Below are positions 47,985 through 61,800 of a stretch of 64,000 bases of DNA, one piece after another (the stretch's first letter is position 1; every line of letters starts with the position of its first letter). The DNA is from Clavelina lepadiformis (lineage: Eukaryota; Chordata; Ascidiacea; Aplousobranchia; Clavelinidae): contig NC_135245.1 in the NCBI RefSeq assembly GCF_947623445.1, positions 7,385,501-7,449,500 on the forward strand. The letters run 5' to 3'. The notes under the pieces were generated by a model, which saw only the letters and a program-made list of their open reading frames with translations, did not search any database and was not told the origin of the DNA. Both the position numbers and the translations under genes were made by a program.

Positions 47985-48285
47985 GCTCAGGCGTATTTAA
48001 ATCAAAATATTCTTGTACACTTCAATTATGCCTATTACTATTTACTTGTTGGCCATACAATACATTCTATTCATATTGTGTCCAAATACCTGAGTCATGC
48101 ACTATTGCATATTGTTTTATATGGTGACGTAATAAGTCATATTTAACAATGAATTTTGCGTTCTTTGCCCCTTATTTGTGGCAATCACCGCTTAATCACT
48201 ACATATTAGTACAAACCCTTTCTCGAGGATACTGACAACTATTCTTTGATTTAAGGCTAACTTGTTTCTGGACTAGCCTCTCACT
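47985..48285 (-). mobile_element. Fold-back family A, partial copy 2
   Basis: The right end GGACTAGCCTCTCACT followed by TTAA equals the reverse complement of the left end of 1331-2095. Inner blocks match too: TATTACTATTTACTTGTTGG corresponds to CCAACAAGTAGATAGTAATA, and ATATGGTGACGT to the TCACCATAAC region. Only about 300 bp, one arm of the family, is present. Confidence 0.65.
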
Positions 48286-48879
48286 TTAAGCAATGAAATG
48301 GTGTTACGAAAAAGGCGTAGTAGGTTACTTCTCCCAATGGTCTGAGCCTTTTTGGAATGCCTTTCACAATGGCGCCAAAATGCGAAGCGCATCTTGTAGG
48401 CTACAATATTTGCAAATTCCATTCCATTATTTGTTGAGAAACGAGTTTCCAAAATCCACCACTCTTCTGGCTACCTGCAATTACTGAAGCTTTTGATGGA
48501 TATTAATATAAAAGCAACAATCTATATTCTATAAGGATAGAGAACATTGATGAAATGTATTTATTTATTGCCTGTTTGACATTTACACTAACATCTGTCA
48601 CTTCTTCCAAATGTTAAAATATTGCTTTATACCAATTGAAAAACAAGGTAGAACGCTTGTTGAAATATGGTAGAAACTATGGTGATGTAAACGCAAAGGT
48701 TTTTAAACATTTTTAACAAAGATCGCTACATATTTTTTGTTTTTTGATTCTTCCGAAAACGACCGTTTTTAGCGGAAGGCAAGAAAAAGTTTAAAACGTC
48801 GCAGTTGTCCCGCCGAAATCGCCGCAGGTTATTTTTAGTCGGGTCTTCTTAAACTAACAGTCAGACCTATAGGCTATAG

Positions 48880-49175
48880 CAGGGGTGGACAAAAGTATTC
48901 GATGGAAGAGCCAACTTGCAGAAAACCACAAACACCAAAGTGCCGCAAAAATCAGTATGTAATAAGTAATAATATTATTAAGTTTAAATCCAATTTGGCT
49001 TTCCATACTTATACGAAGCGCCTGATTATGCTAGTGCTAATGAAGAAGAGAAAAAGAAAGCAACGTTTATACAGACTGCGCGCTCTTTGAAGCCTTTACA
49101 ATTTTTTTTAATATTAAGATTCAAATCGGCGAGCCACAAAAAACATGTCAGCGAGCCACAGTTTGCCCACCGTCG
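48880..49175. mobile_element. Non-autonomous hAT element with 8-bp TSD
   Basis: Starts CAGGGGTGGACAAAAGT and ends with the complement CGACGGTGGGCAAACTG. Subterminal GAGCC/GAGCCAC blocks are typical of this hAT group. The flanks GGCTATAG (48872-48879) and GGCTATAT (49176-49183) match at 7 of 8 positions. 296 bp, no coding content. Confidence 0.8.
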
Positions 49176-49833
49176 GGCTATATCTATACTGTACCTACAG
49201 GCTGTCAGACAAACACCCATCTGCATAGTAAAAAATTCTTTAATGTTTTAATTAAGAAAGCATTTTGAATCGGATTATCAACGTATTGAGTCATAAATGG
49301 TTAAGTTTGTCTTAATGCGACGTCAGTAATTTCAAAACTTGGTTGACGCTCACACGGCTCTCAACAGCGTTAATATTAAAGAATGACATCATACAGCATC
49401 GCAAATGGGGTCTATCGAAGTGATGTACATCAAAGTCATTCGCCCTGCAGGACCTTTTATGGTCACGAAATGAAATTGATGGCCTCTTGGGCCTTGAACC
49501 AGCAGTGTGCGTTAAGACAGTCGCTTTCATAATTATGCATTTCAATGATCGTATTTTCTAAGTAACCTTCGCATTGTCATAACAACTGAGAATCATGAAT
49601 TTTGCCTGCTAGTAACATCAAGTTTTCTATATTGGTTTAGGTATTTTTTCTTGTGTTGTACGAGAGAGTTAGAGAATGTGTTTATTCACATAAATAGTAT
49701 GTAAATAGTTATAGTAGGCTCAAAAGGTTATATTTTATAGAAGGCAATACTGGTAAGTCGCATTGGGTGATCTCAACAAATACATGATTAGTTAGTTCAT
49801 TGCCTTAAACTAAAGGTTTGGATAAATCGAAAA
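49176..49833. other. Upstream region of the IGFN1-like gene
   Basis: No gene. At about 49478-49515 the minus strand reads AAGCGACTGTCTTAACGCAC followed by TGCTGGTTCAAGGCCC. This resembles a tRNA anticodon-to-B-box segment, a possible SINE remnant without a clear A box. No TATA box recognised. Confidence 0.3.
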
Positions 49834-52800
49834 ATGAGTGCTAAGTTGAAAGAATTCAAAAAACCGAATCCTGACGAAGGACAAAGTTTTCCCTCTTTCC
49901 CGAGTCCTCCTCATGATGTTGATTCTCATGAAGGTAAAATCAACATCTAACACATTATGCTGAACAGTTGAATATCTGTGATAAATTAATGGGTGATATG
50001 ATTCAGGCGAAAGGACGGAGGCTTGCTGTATAGTCGCCGGAAATCCGATTCCGAAGGTTGTCTGGCGAAAGGGACAGTGGTTACAGTTAGATGATGGCGG
50101 AAGATACAATATTAAACGAAATACAGAAACAGGGGAATGTTCCATGGCTATTAAGGTATGTTTTGCTCTTACTCAAAATTTGTTGTCTTATACAGGAGTT
50201 TTGACTTAATTGTTTTCCTACTGTTGCATTAAAATGAATTTTTAATAATCTTGTTTACATTAATGCTGCAAATGGTTATATGCCATTTCTTCGCCAAAAG
50301 TGATGATTGAAAATAAGCATTCGTATTTTTGATCTTTTGTCGTAGACTATAAGTAGGAAATTAACTACTAAATACTCAATTCAGCCTTTATTGACTGCTA
50401 ATAATTTAACTAAGAACATTGCGCAGTACTTTTTATAACGCAAATGATTACTTGGTATTGAGCTCAGTACTTGAACAACCAGAGGTTACCTTGCTGTTTG
50501 TATAGCAAGGTCTGCTGTAGCCCTTACCATATTCGTATCTTTTACAAGGCAGCAACGAAATGACGTCTTAGTGACGTTTCTGACGCCCTTTGTTTGTGGT
50601 GACGTCAAAGATTAATTGAAAACAGCCGGAATTTTACTAATGAAAGGAATAGACTGCATGATAAGTAGATAACGATTGGTATTAAATAAAGTTCAATTGC
50701 GGATTTTGGTTGAAACTATAATTTAGAAACAAATGCAGTAACAACACTTCATATTGAAAACTAGAAGGTTCCTGAAAAAAACAAAATTATTTTTCCTAAC
50801 TAAACGCATGATAATTACTAAATAGTTGCTAATGTGAAAGCTAATGCAAAAAGACTCATGTAAGAATAAGGAGATTTATTTGCAGGAGAAAACACAAGCA
50901 AGTTTTTCGGACTTACATGATTCTTTTTCCAAAGCAATGTCATAAACGAAGGTGAAACAACTGGTTCCAGGTTGATTCAACCACAGACGATTCAACCCAG
51001 GACGACCAAACCCAAGACAAACCAACCAACATCTGTGGGTTGAATTGTCTGTGAGTTGAATTTACCGACCATCGAAACGACTATTACTGCACCCGATAAA
51101 AATGAGAAAATTATAAACAATTAAGTACGTTTAGACGACGGGTATCAACACAGTAGGTAGGAAATTGAAAAACAACAATAACGCAATGGTTGGTTATGAT
51201 ATTCGAACAAAAGGTTAGTTTGCAGAGTATAACCGGTTACCTTAATTACAGATATCTCATAAGAAGGATGAGTCATTTTCGAAACTTTGTTTACTGAGGG
51301 TCGGGTTGAATTGTTTTATTAATAAAGCTTTTATTATTTTGATAATTTTTACTTCATCGCTATATAATTAAAAACCTTAAATTGTAATTTTAGCCTAGTT
51401 TAAGGCAAAGCGAACCTATAGAGCCCCGGTTTGCGCTTACGTGCTTTAGATTATTTATATTAAGCGTATAATTAAGTTATGCTATGTGCTTTGTGTTCAG
51501 GTAACGAGGCCAACGGATGTTGGAAAATACAAAGTGGTGGCGACGAACGATTTCGGAGAAGTTACTTGTCACTTTGCAATGAAAGTGCAGAAATATACAG
51601 GGAGTCACAATGATCCCGTAAAAAACCTGAAAGGCCACCTAAAGCACAGGTAGAAGCCGACCAAAGGAAAAATATGTTTATCATCATGTTCCAAGTCAGA
51701 AAAGTATAAGTTTTCATCGAAAGTTTCGCAATGTTTTTTTTTCCTTAAAAAATAATCTGAATGAATCTTGTCATCGATTTCTAGAGAGGTAAAACAGAGA
51801 AAAAAGAAGACTCCAGAAGAAAAAGAAAAAGAAATCTTGGAGATTCTTAAAAAATCTGATCCAAAGGATTATGAGAGAATTTGCATGGAACACGGCTTTT
51901 ACGATTTTAGGTATGATTTATACTGATCCGTTTTTTAAGTTGTTGTATGGAAAAATTTGTTTTTTCTTTACCAAATGTTCTTTCTTTCGCGCATTGCACC
52001 ACTTAGGTTATATTTAATTTAAATTAAATGTGTAAATGTCTTTGCCTTCCTAAGCTGACTACCATTTTTGCTGCTTTAGACTAATTCTACGAAAATTGCA
52101 AGCAATGAAGCCTGAAACCGTTCCAACAAAAGAATTTGAGGCATTGAAGGTCCTGAAAGGACTACGTCATGTCACTGTTAATGACGAAGGCACGGCGGTC
52201 TTCGAAATGCATTTGGAAAATGTCTCTCCTGATAAGCACATGATGTTAGTTTCATGTTATGCTAATGCATGTCTACTAAAATATGTTCATTCTCAGAACA
52301 CCTTTTGCCGTTTTCGATTAAAAGAACCATGAGGGTCAGTTAAAAAGAGGCCTTACCTTAAATCCCATCACAGAAACAATCTAAACCATGTATAGTCTAT
52401 GCTGTCATAAGAATCTTAATGTATAATAAAATCATTCAATATGATTTTGATAGTCAAGCTGCTGCACTTTAAAATTATTAGGTGGTTTAAAAATGGTGAG
52501 CTAATACTTGTTCCTGGACCAGAAAAGCGCCATGAATTGAGAAGGATCGGAAATGTATTTCAACTCATCATTCGAAACGCTAACGCAGACGACGCCGGAA
52601 CTTATACTCTAGACATTGGAGGACACAAATTCGATGCCGTGCTAACTATAAAAGGTACAAAGCAATAGCTATAATTACTTAAGTTTAATTACCTCAGAAT
52701 ATATCAACTGATACTTATTGGATGCAACAACACATATAGTGAATTTTGCTTTACTGTATAGTAATGTATAGAAATAAGTTAACATATATAAGATCATAAG

Positions 52801-55800
52801 TTACAGTAAGTGAACATAATACAAAACTACATTTACCAGACACGATTACTCGTATTTTTCCTGCTTAAAATATGCGACAGTTCAAACGATTCTGCGTTAG
52901 GTTAGGCAATGATTCTTCGAGATTTTACAATACGGCATTATAAATTGTGTATGGTGAGGCCTAAATGTATATGTGTTAGATACCATTGACGAAAGTGTTT
53001 AAAACAATTTCAACCAAATTATAGCAAACGCCGAATTTTCTACGCAGTATATGCTTTTCCTTTATGCTCTATAAACTATACATTAAATTTTTAGTTTTTG
53101 GTATATGTTTCAGAGCAACCACTGAAGTTCGCTAGTGAACTGAAGTCTTACTCAGGAAAGGTTAAAGGTCGCTGCGTTTTTGAGTGTACTCTGACAAGAC
53201 GGAGTCAAAAAGTAAATTGGTTTAAAAATGGAGAACCAATCGTTATGCGTGCAACTGGGCGGGTTCAGTCGGTGATTGAAGGAAAGAGTCACAAGTAAGA
53301 ATAATTTTGATAACGCTGAGCTTGCCGATCCAATTGTAAATGCTTTGCATTGTCGAGTATACTGCTTTTGATTAACATGACTCATTTAATTTTTTGTAAG
53401 ATTTAGCTATACATGTGTTCACAGATCTGCAAACTGGTGCCATTGAATTACAGAAATGTACTTCCCTAAAATTCCATCTTCATTTAGACGAAATAGATTA
53501 GTGTAAAATTACATACCAGTTGGCACAACCATGCACTTATGCTAAATCTTATACTGGGCTAATAATACCTTATCTAATCTTAAATAGAGAAGCCGTTGAC
53601 CATGAGGATCTTATGTATATACATACATGAGAATTCATTACTTTGCAGTCTTTTTAAAAAAAATCAGACTCGTGGAGTACTACGTATTCGTTTAAGTTTA
53701 TAGCGAGTACTCTATCAAACAACAAATAGGTTGTTTATTTAGCTTTATGTCGTACAACAACCCACTTTTTCGTATAACGTTAGACTTATCTTATCGGAAT
53801 TGGAATTAAAGGACGCTGGCAAGTATACCGCGAAAGTTGGAGATCTTGAATCTACAGCTGAGCTCAAAGTGCAGGGTAATGATTTGCCTTAAATGTAATT
53901 CGACATATATGGTACAATTTTTACGTTTGCAGTTTATTATTATATAGAATATGATGCTAACAAATATGTAACCTTGAATTCTACAGCTGCCCCGATTCGG
54001 TTTAGGCAACGCTTAGTCAACACAGAGGTTAAAGAAAGAACGTCTGCCACCTTTGAATGCTCAGTCAGTTCGAAAGATGTTAAACCTATTTGGCTGGTAA
54101 ACGGAGCAGAAATTAAAAATGAAGGAAGGTATATATAAAGTGTCGGTGTACAAAATTTTACTGTACTATTTGGCTTGCTGTAGCTACAGCAGCTATACAA
54201 ATTAAAACATTTAAGCCCCATTTAATGCCTTCATTATGAACGTTTTCAGCCACCAATCCCATGTGTAATAAACCACTGGGCTTGTGTAGCGCTGCTGTCT
54301 AATGAATTTATAAGTCGTTTAACGTCATCAATGCAAAGCCCTAAGCTGTGATCAATGTTAGGCGACATCAGATGAAGCCCAAGTCGAGTTAACGCCATTG
54401 CATGTAAATTTTTGACCAAGTTTATTGTTCACTTTAACTATACGCAGTAAGACAAGTTCCATTATTTGATTAGCATTATGTTGTACGTTTTATAACATTA
54501 GATCAGGGGTGTCTAAACTACGGCCCGCGGGCAAACTGCGGCCCGGCATCTGTTTATTATTGGTCCGCAGCCATCAACGAGTTCACACGTAGCTTCGTAC
54601 CAAAGATAATGAAATACAAAACAACTGTTGGAAGTTTAAGTCTAACAAACTTTATTTCAATATGGTTTACATAAAACTGTTCAACTTCAAACTAATCAGG
54701 TGCAAATTATTTTTTGAAGCATTTAGTGGTAATTATTAACTTGCATTCGTTAATTGTAAGGTGACCTAAATTGCGGTGCATTAGTGAGCAGATATTGCGT
54801 AAAAATTTAAAAATTATGTATCACAAGAACTTTACAATGCTGTATTTTCTTATGGTCCCACCTGTGCCTGTACACGGTGCTGCTATGTGTTACATCAAAT
54901 ATGGTAGAACCAAAGGAACTTTTCGAATGCACGTACATAAAGCGAAAATCTTCATTGTTATTTAACTCAAAATCAAAATATCATGAGAACCAGAATGACT
55001 GACAAGCATTTATGACATGTGACGTCTTCACATCGCTTCATTGCTCTCACGAAGAACGTTAAAATATTGCCATCCTTTATCCGCTTAGTTTGCATTTCGT
55101 TAGATTAATTCTCCTAGGGCTTTTTATTTTATATAGCGCTGGGCGGCGTAAACGTTGCGTTTCTGGTACTTGTTAAAGTTGTAGGGGCAATCGAGTCGCT
55201 ACAGTTGTGTGACTTTTTATTGCTTTGGACGATATTTTTCTCAGCCTATTATTATTTAACATTTTCAATTAGAAAATGAATTTTGCCGCCAATTTAGTAC
55301 GTTGTAGGCAAGCAGTGATCTTCCCACGTAGTGAGTGGCCCGATCACTGGTTAACTTTTTAGCACATGGCCCTCAGTGAAAAAAGTTTGAACAACCCAGC
55401 ATTAGATTGTAATACGCTTGACCTAATGGAATTGCCGACTGTTGATTTTATTTTTGGGGTGCTCTGTGATCGCAAATAATAATAATAGAGTACGCTATAC
55501 TGTATAACGAACTGTCGTTCTGTTTCGGTGTTATTACTATGATGTATAAAGTAAAAAGCTCTAGTGGCTATAATATCTTCATATCTTTAATCAAATGTCG
55601 CTTTATCGTGATTCTTAAATGTGATTTTTGAAGGTATTTGATCAAATCTGGAGACATTCACAGCCTTACTATCAAAAGAGTTGCTCTCACAGATCACAAT
55701 GCCGAAATCACGGTTAAATTTGGTGAAACTCAGTCATCTGCAAAACTCCAAGTGAACGGTGAATTTTAATATAAATGAAAGAACTGTGGACATTTTTTGC

Positions 55801-58800
55801 ACGCACGCATACATTTTATCTTCAAATATAATCTGTGAAATTTACCACCAAAATCTTAAATGTTCTAAACTTTATCTAATGTTGAGGCTTTGCTGTGACT
55901 GTTTACCTTTTCGTTTAGATTGTTTTAACAAATATTTTAAGTGAAATGCTCATTGTTATGTACAGCAAAACCTATCAAGGTGGTTGGTAAAATGCAAAAT
56001 GCCAAGTGCCGCAAGGGTCAAACTGCCGAATTTTCTTGTGAAATTGATGATCCTGATGCAGACGCAATTGTTGAATGGTTCAAAGATGACAATCCAATAG
56101 AAGTAAGTGGAATTCAAGCTACGAGCTAATTTTTTGGCGGAATAACTTTATCAAGAATAGGCCAGTTAAACATTAAACAATAATGGTATTCCAATGCAAA
56201 TTTTTCGACAGCTGAAGCCGGATAAATACGAAGTTGTAAAAACGAAGGGAAAATATATAATTAAAATCAAAAACGTACAATCTTCAGATGAGGGAAACTA
56301 TCAGTTCCAAATTCGTGGAGTAAGATCGGAAGCTGAACTTTACTGCTACGGTAGTTCACTGGTCGTGTTACATGCATGTTTATGCTGTTTCGCTATTAAG
56401 AGCTAGTTTTGTTGGTTATGTTTGTAAAAGTCTATGAATTCAAATGTTTATCATACATCAAGACATGGTATTTGCTTCAAAGAGGCTATTATAACTTATT
56501 TCTAATTTTATACCATTCCTAGACCCACCAGCGGTAGACAAAGCTTTTATCGAAAAACTAAAAAAAAATCCATTGAAGTTTAAAGCTGGGACAAAAGCAA
56601 AGATTGAGGTGCCATTTTCTGGAAAACCACCACAAAAGTAAGTTGAAAGGCACGCTTTAGTACAGGGATGTATTGGATAACGCGTTTAAGCTAGACTTCT
56701 ACGTACCAAAAGGTTTTATTGTGTCGCAAAGTTGAACAAAAATCTTGTTTTGATGAGTCACAGTCCTTCTGAGCTTGTTTCGCGTGTAGAAAATGGTCTG
56801 TGGGGCTTGCCTTTCCCCACTAATTTAGTGCAATAAACAGAAGAATGATAAACCATTTTTGGTAATTACATTTTTATCATTTCACGCAGCGTCTCATGGA
56901 CAAACGGCAGGGTTACGTTGGATGACCGTGGTCGTTTACACATGGAAAACACAGATAAAGTTGCTATACTTACTGTCGAGAACTGCCAGGTCACTGATGG
57001 GGGAACCTACGAACTGAAAATAATTAATGAATGCGGAGACATGGATATTGAAATACCAATCCAAATATTGGGTGATTGTTTTACTTAAAACATGTAAACG
57101 ATCTTACATTGCAGTACTCTGTACTTTGCCAAACCAAAAATTTCAATTTCTTATTCACCTGGTATCCTCATAATTGTATATAGACAAGCCCCCACCACCC
57201 TCTGGAGAGATTGCTGTCAGCGAAGTTGGACAAGATTTCGCAGAATTCTCATGGAATCCTCCAATAGATGATAAAGTACCCGTTGATAATTACATAATTG
57301 AAGCCAAAGGTCAATATGCTACTTTTAGTAGCCTTTTAATTGCTTTTGGTGGTATGCTTGAAACTTACCTATAGATGACGACTCGATCGGTAAAGGACAG
57401 ATTAGCGTGCCAGGCTCGTAAATATGCGATGCGAGTTCAATGCCGAGTTGCGCTACCACTGCAACCCCTTTAAGCAAGATATTGCTTATTCATTTGCTTC
57501 TGTTCAATGGTTCTTGTTGAACAGGTCCAAATTCATGCAACAAAAAAAACAAAAACAAATAAAAATCATGCATCCATCGAAACCTGCACAAAGGCAAGTT
57601 ATGTTACCAAGGCTCGAGCGATGAGGAATCATTGCCAAGTTTAAGGCTTGCAAATACTTTTCCCAGCCCAAAGATAAAGATTACGATACCATACCACATA
57701 CGGGTTTAATATGGTAAAGGAGATATACATTCTGAAGTTATCATGGCAAGGTTGTTGAAGCAATGTTATGCATTATTTCATTACCTGTTTCTTCTAGACA
57801 AGTCTGGAAAATGGAAGCAAATAGCAAAAGTACCAACAGATTCCACCAGCTATAAGGCCACAGGATTAAAAGAGGGACAGGAATATCAGTTCAGAGTAAA
57901 ATCTGCCAACGAAGAAGGTCAGAGTGAACCCTTGGAATCTAAACCCATCACACCGCTTGCACCCGATGATCCCCCGTTTGTTGACCCTAAGGTGAGTAAT
58001 ACGTAACACATAGTTATCATGAATGAGGTCAGATTTAGTTTAATTTAATCGGCTGTATTTTTGCAGGTTATAGAAGAGTTGGAAAAGAATCCAATTGTCG
58101 TTAGAGCTGGAGAAACAGCCACCATCAAGGTTCCTTGTAAAGGAAATCCTCCTCCAAGTGTTTGTTGGATGCATAATGAAGAAGAAATCTTGCCCGTTAA
58201 GGTAAACTATAGGTAAAATTGGCGAAAACGGGTCTTAAAGATAAAATCGTTTCACTTACTTACATTCCTGCGTTGCAGCATCACAGAGCAAACAAAAGTT
58301 CTTCTTTAAACGATGTTACATTGACCATAGCCAAATGTCAAACGTCGGATTCTGGGGTCTACGAGGCAAGAATATTTAATAAGGTCGGAGGAGTCGTTCT
58401 GAAAACAAAGTTGATTGTTAAAGGTAAAGACTTACAAAACTGTATTTTATCTTGTTGTAATAAATTTTTGCAATAATTTTCTCTGTATTTCCATGTAATT
58501 TTTTAACGTGATTTTTCTATTTTAGACGTTGCTGATTTTGCGAAGACTCAGGTAACGTTCGACGAAGTCAGCCCAAATGAGGTTTCAATGTCATGGAAAG
58601 CACCGGAGGAAGATGGTGGAAGCCCCGTTACCGAATACGTCATTGAAAGATCTGTCGCTGGAAAAGACAAGTGGGAAAAAGTACAACAAATTTTATTTAC
58701 CTATCTTCCTCAATTTAATTCACAAAACAAAATCAATCCTTAAAGAAAGCTCTTGGTTTGACTGGATTTTAAAATCTAAATTGAATTGTTAGGTAGGAAA

Positions 58801-61800
58801 GGTTGATGGTGCAAAAACAAACTTCAAATGCAAAGGATGCGAACCAGAAACTGCATACCAGTTTAGGGTAAAAGCTGTCAATGAACAGGGATCAAGTGAA
58901 CCTGCTGTATCCGCTCCGGTAACATGTGGAGCTCAACTTAGTAAGATTTTAAAATATACTCGACTGGTGTGGAAGCGAAATTTAATTTCCCCATCGTTTC
59001 AATATTCTCTGGTAGTTAACTTCTTGAGGGGATATTTATATACAATTCTGCCCGCCACCAGCTGGGTGGCGTATCTTCAATGCTAACTAGATTTTTGTCC
59101 TATGCCCGAATTGAATTAATTGAGTAGAGAAAATTATTAACCTTCATTGTTGTTCTAATTACAATTACAATTACCGCCACAATTACAATTACGTTGTCCT
59201 TAGACCCGTTTAGGCACAAAGCATTACCATAAGGCATAAAGTGTTGTTAAGACTAATGTTGCCATTACGTTTATGTGTGATGTAATAACATTGCAAGTAT
59301 CATCATACTAACAATCTCCTCGTTTGGAAATGTATATTGCACCTAATAAATGTTCAATTGCCACCTGATTTCGCCCTATATCGTCCAAATTTTGATGCAG
59401 AAAAAACTTTACATGCTAAACCGTTGCCATTAATCATTTTTTCTCGAGATTGTGGCAACGTATTTCTCATACATGCAAGTGTTAATGCAAACAAAACTCG
59501 AAAAAGTGGGTAGGAATAAAAGCCTGGGAACGTTTTTTCCATTCGCTCCGCCGGGCCGCTATACGGGTTAATCAAATGTTGAATAGCTCATAATTAAAGG
59601 GCTTTATCAATCAGTGAAAATTTGGCAGCTCCAAACCATGCTTTTAAAAAATACTTACGGGTTTTGGGTTACGAACTAAGTAAATTGTAAATATATAAGT
59701 GCCGATAAAATTGCAAAAAGGTGTGCACTTTCTGAGGTACAAAATCAGTTGCGAGGGAACGATAACAACGAGTACATATGACGTATATATAATACTAACG
59801 AAAAACTGCTGATAATAAAGTATTACACATGAAAATACAAGAGAACGCAGTACAGATGTAAACAAGCAAGAGAAAACGGTAAAAAGCAATACAAGCCTGG
59901 AAAGATTAAACAAGGCCATAAAACTAGAAAGACTAGAGATAAACTGACGAGTGCACGTTTGTTTTGTTGACTACTTCATCTTGCTTGCTTAGACAATTGG
60001 TTCACTAAACTTTCTTTAGTAAATAAGATTCACATCAGCGAATTTTTATTCAGTCTTTATGTCTGGTGGCAAACACAGTTATTTAGCATGATTTTATTCT
60101 TTTCTCACACAAATCCTTGGACTAAAATTTATCAAATTTTCTACATGAAATGTCCTAGTGATATATTTTCTCTACTTATTATAAGCATTTTTGAAATCTT
60201 CCAGTTCCGCCGTCTATCGATGAGGCCGCGCTAAAGAAAGCGACCGAAAGTCCTGTTCGCGTAAAGGTCGGAAAAACAGCCCTTTTAAAATTCCCTATTA
60301 AAGGTGGACAACCCCCACCAACTGTTTCTTGGGAAAAAGACGGCAAACCACTTGAAGGTAATAATGAAGTCAGTTTTATAAATGGTGCTGGTAAATGAAC
60401 TAAAATTTACAATTGCTTTGCAGAGGATGGAAAACGAGTTGTAAGTTCACATAACGATCCTCAAAACGCCCAAGTTATCATTCACAAAACTGCCATGTCA
60501 GACAAAGGGCGTTATGTTTGTAAAATTAAGAATGATGCTGGGGAAATTGAGGTACCAATGGAGCTACAAGTAGTAGGTACAGCTAATGTGGATAAATTTT
60601 ATAAGTACAGCCGTTGAATGATGTTTCGCTGATATCTCTTCCTGTAAGATGTACCACAAGCCCCGCAAGGTCCAATTGAATTTTCCGATGTATCCGCCAA
60701 GGGTGCTACTTTATCCTGGGCCCCGAGTTCTGATGATGGAGGAACTCCAATAACTCACTATATTATTGAGAAAAAAGAAGAGAATAGAAAGGTTTGGACT
60801 GCTGGTGAGTTTACATCATATTTTATCAGGCTCTTTGGAGACAAAAAATGAAGATGAGGAAAACGTGAATTGAATGATTAATTGAGTTATAAAAAAATGC
60901 ATGCCCACATCAAAATGAAATATGGACGCATTATTTCGTCATAAATTTTTCTCATCCAAGCCTTCACAAGGGCGCGCATTTCTTTCACTTGAAACGAGCA
61001 AGCTATACTGACAGTTGCAATATTTTAACTATTTATTCTTTTTAGTTATTTTTCAGTATTTCCGCTGTTAATTACAATGTCTTAGCACCTGATATCGATC
61101 TAAACCGAAATAGAATAGCCAAAATATTTCTACAGAACATATATTTGTAGCAAACGGTGCTTTTCTTTCTATAAACATTCTCAAAGCAGGTAATAGTATA
61201 GCTAAAGTAGATTGTAGGCTTCAACAGTGTAGAAGTTTTACAGCTCTCACGTTCAGGAGAAAACGGCTATGACAATGTCTGCAATGAAAATGTTTCGAAT
61301 CAGAAAAAAAACACTTGCTACAAATAAGAACGAGATATTTTGGCTCTTCTATTCCTTCTTCGAATCATAAGTCGCTCCAGATATTTTGTACCTATATGAT
61401 AATGATTGGTTTCGTAACAATTACTTTATATATATACATTAGTTGGTAAAACTACTGGAGCTGAAACCAACTTCCGTGCCAATGTCCCCTCTGGGAAAAC
61501 TTACCGCTTCCGCGTTCGTGCAGTTTCTGAGATCGGCGAAAGTGCCTCGAAAGAGTCGGAACCAGTATTAATAAAAGATCCTTTCGGTATGTTCCGCAAC
61601 AACTTGTTTGCAAAGATATTTATTGATGGCCGTGAAGGTTGGTGTTTGGCGGCAGTCACAATACAATGGTACATTGCAACGATCTGAACAATTTAACAAC
61701 AGATAGACTGCACCATCATCTTCCGTCTTTTGCAAAGTTTGTATTTAATCTCCTGCAGTGTTCCTTTGGGTCTGTAACGTGCCTTTCTTTTCTCAGAGGT

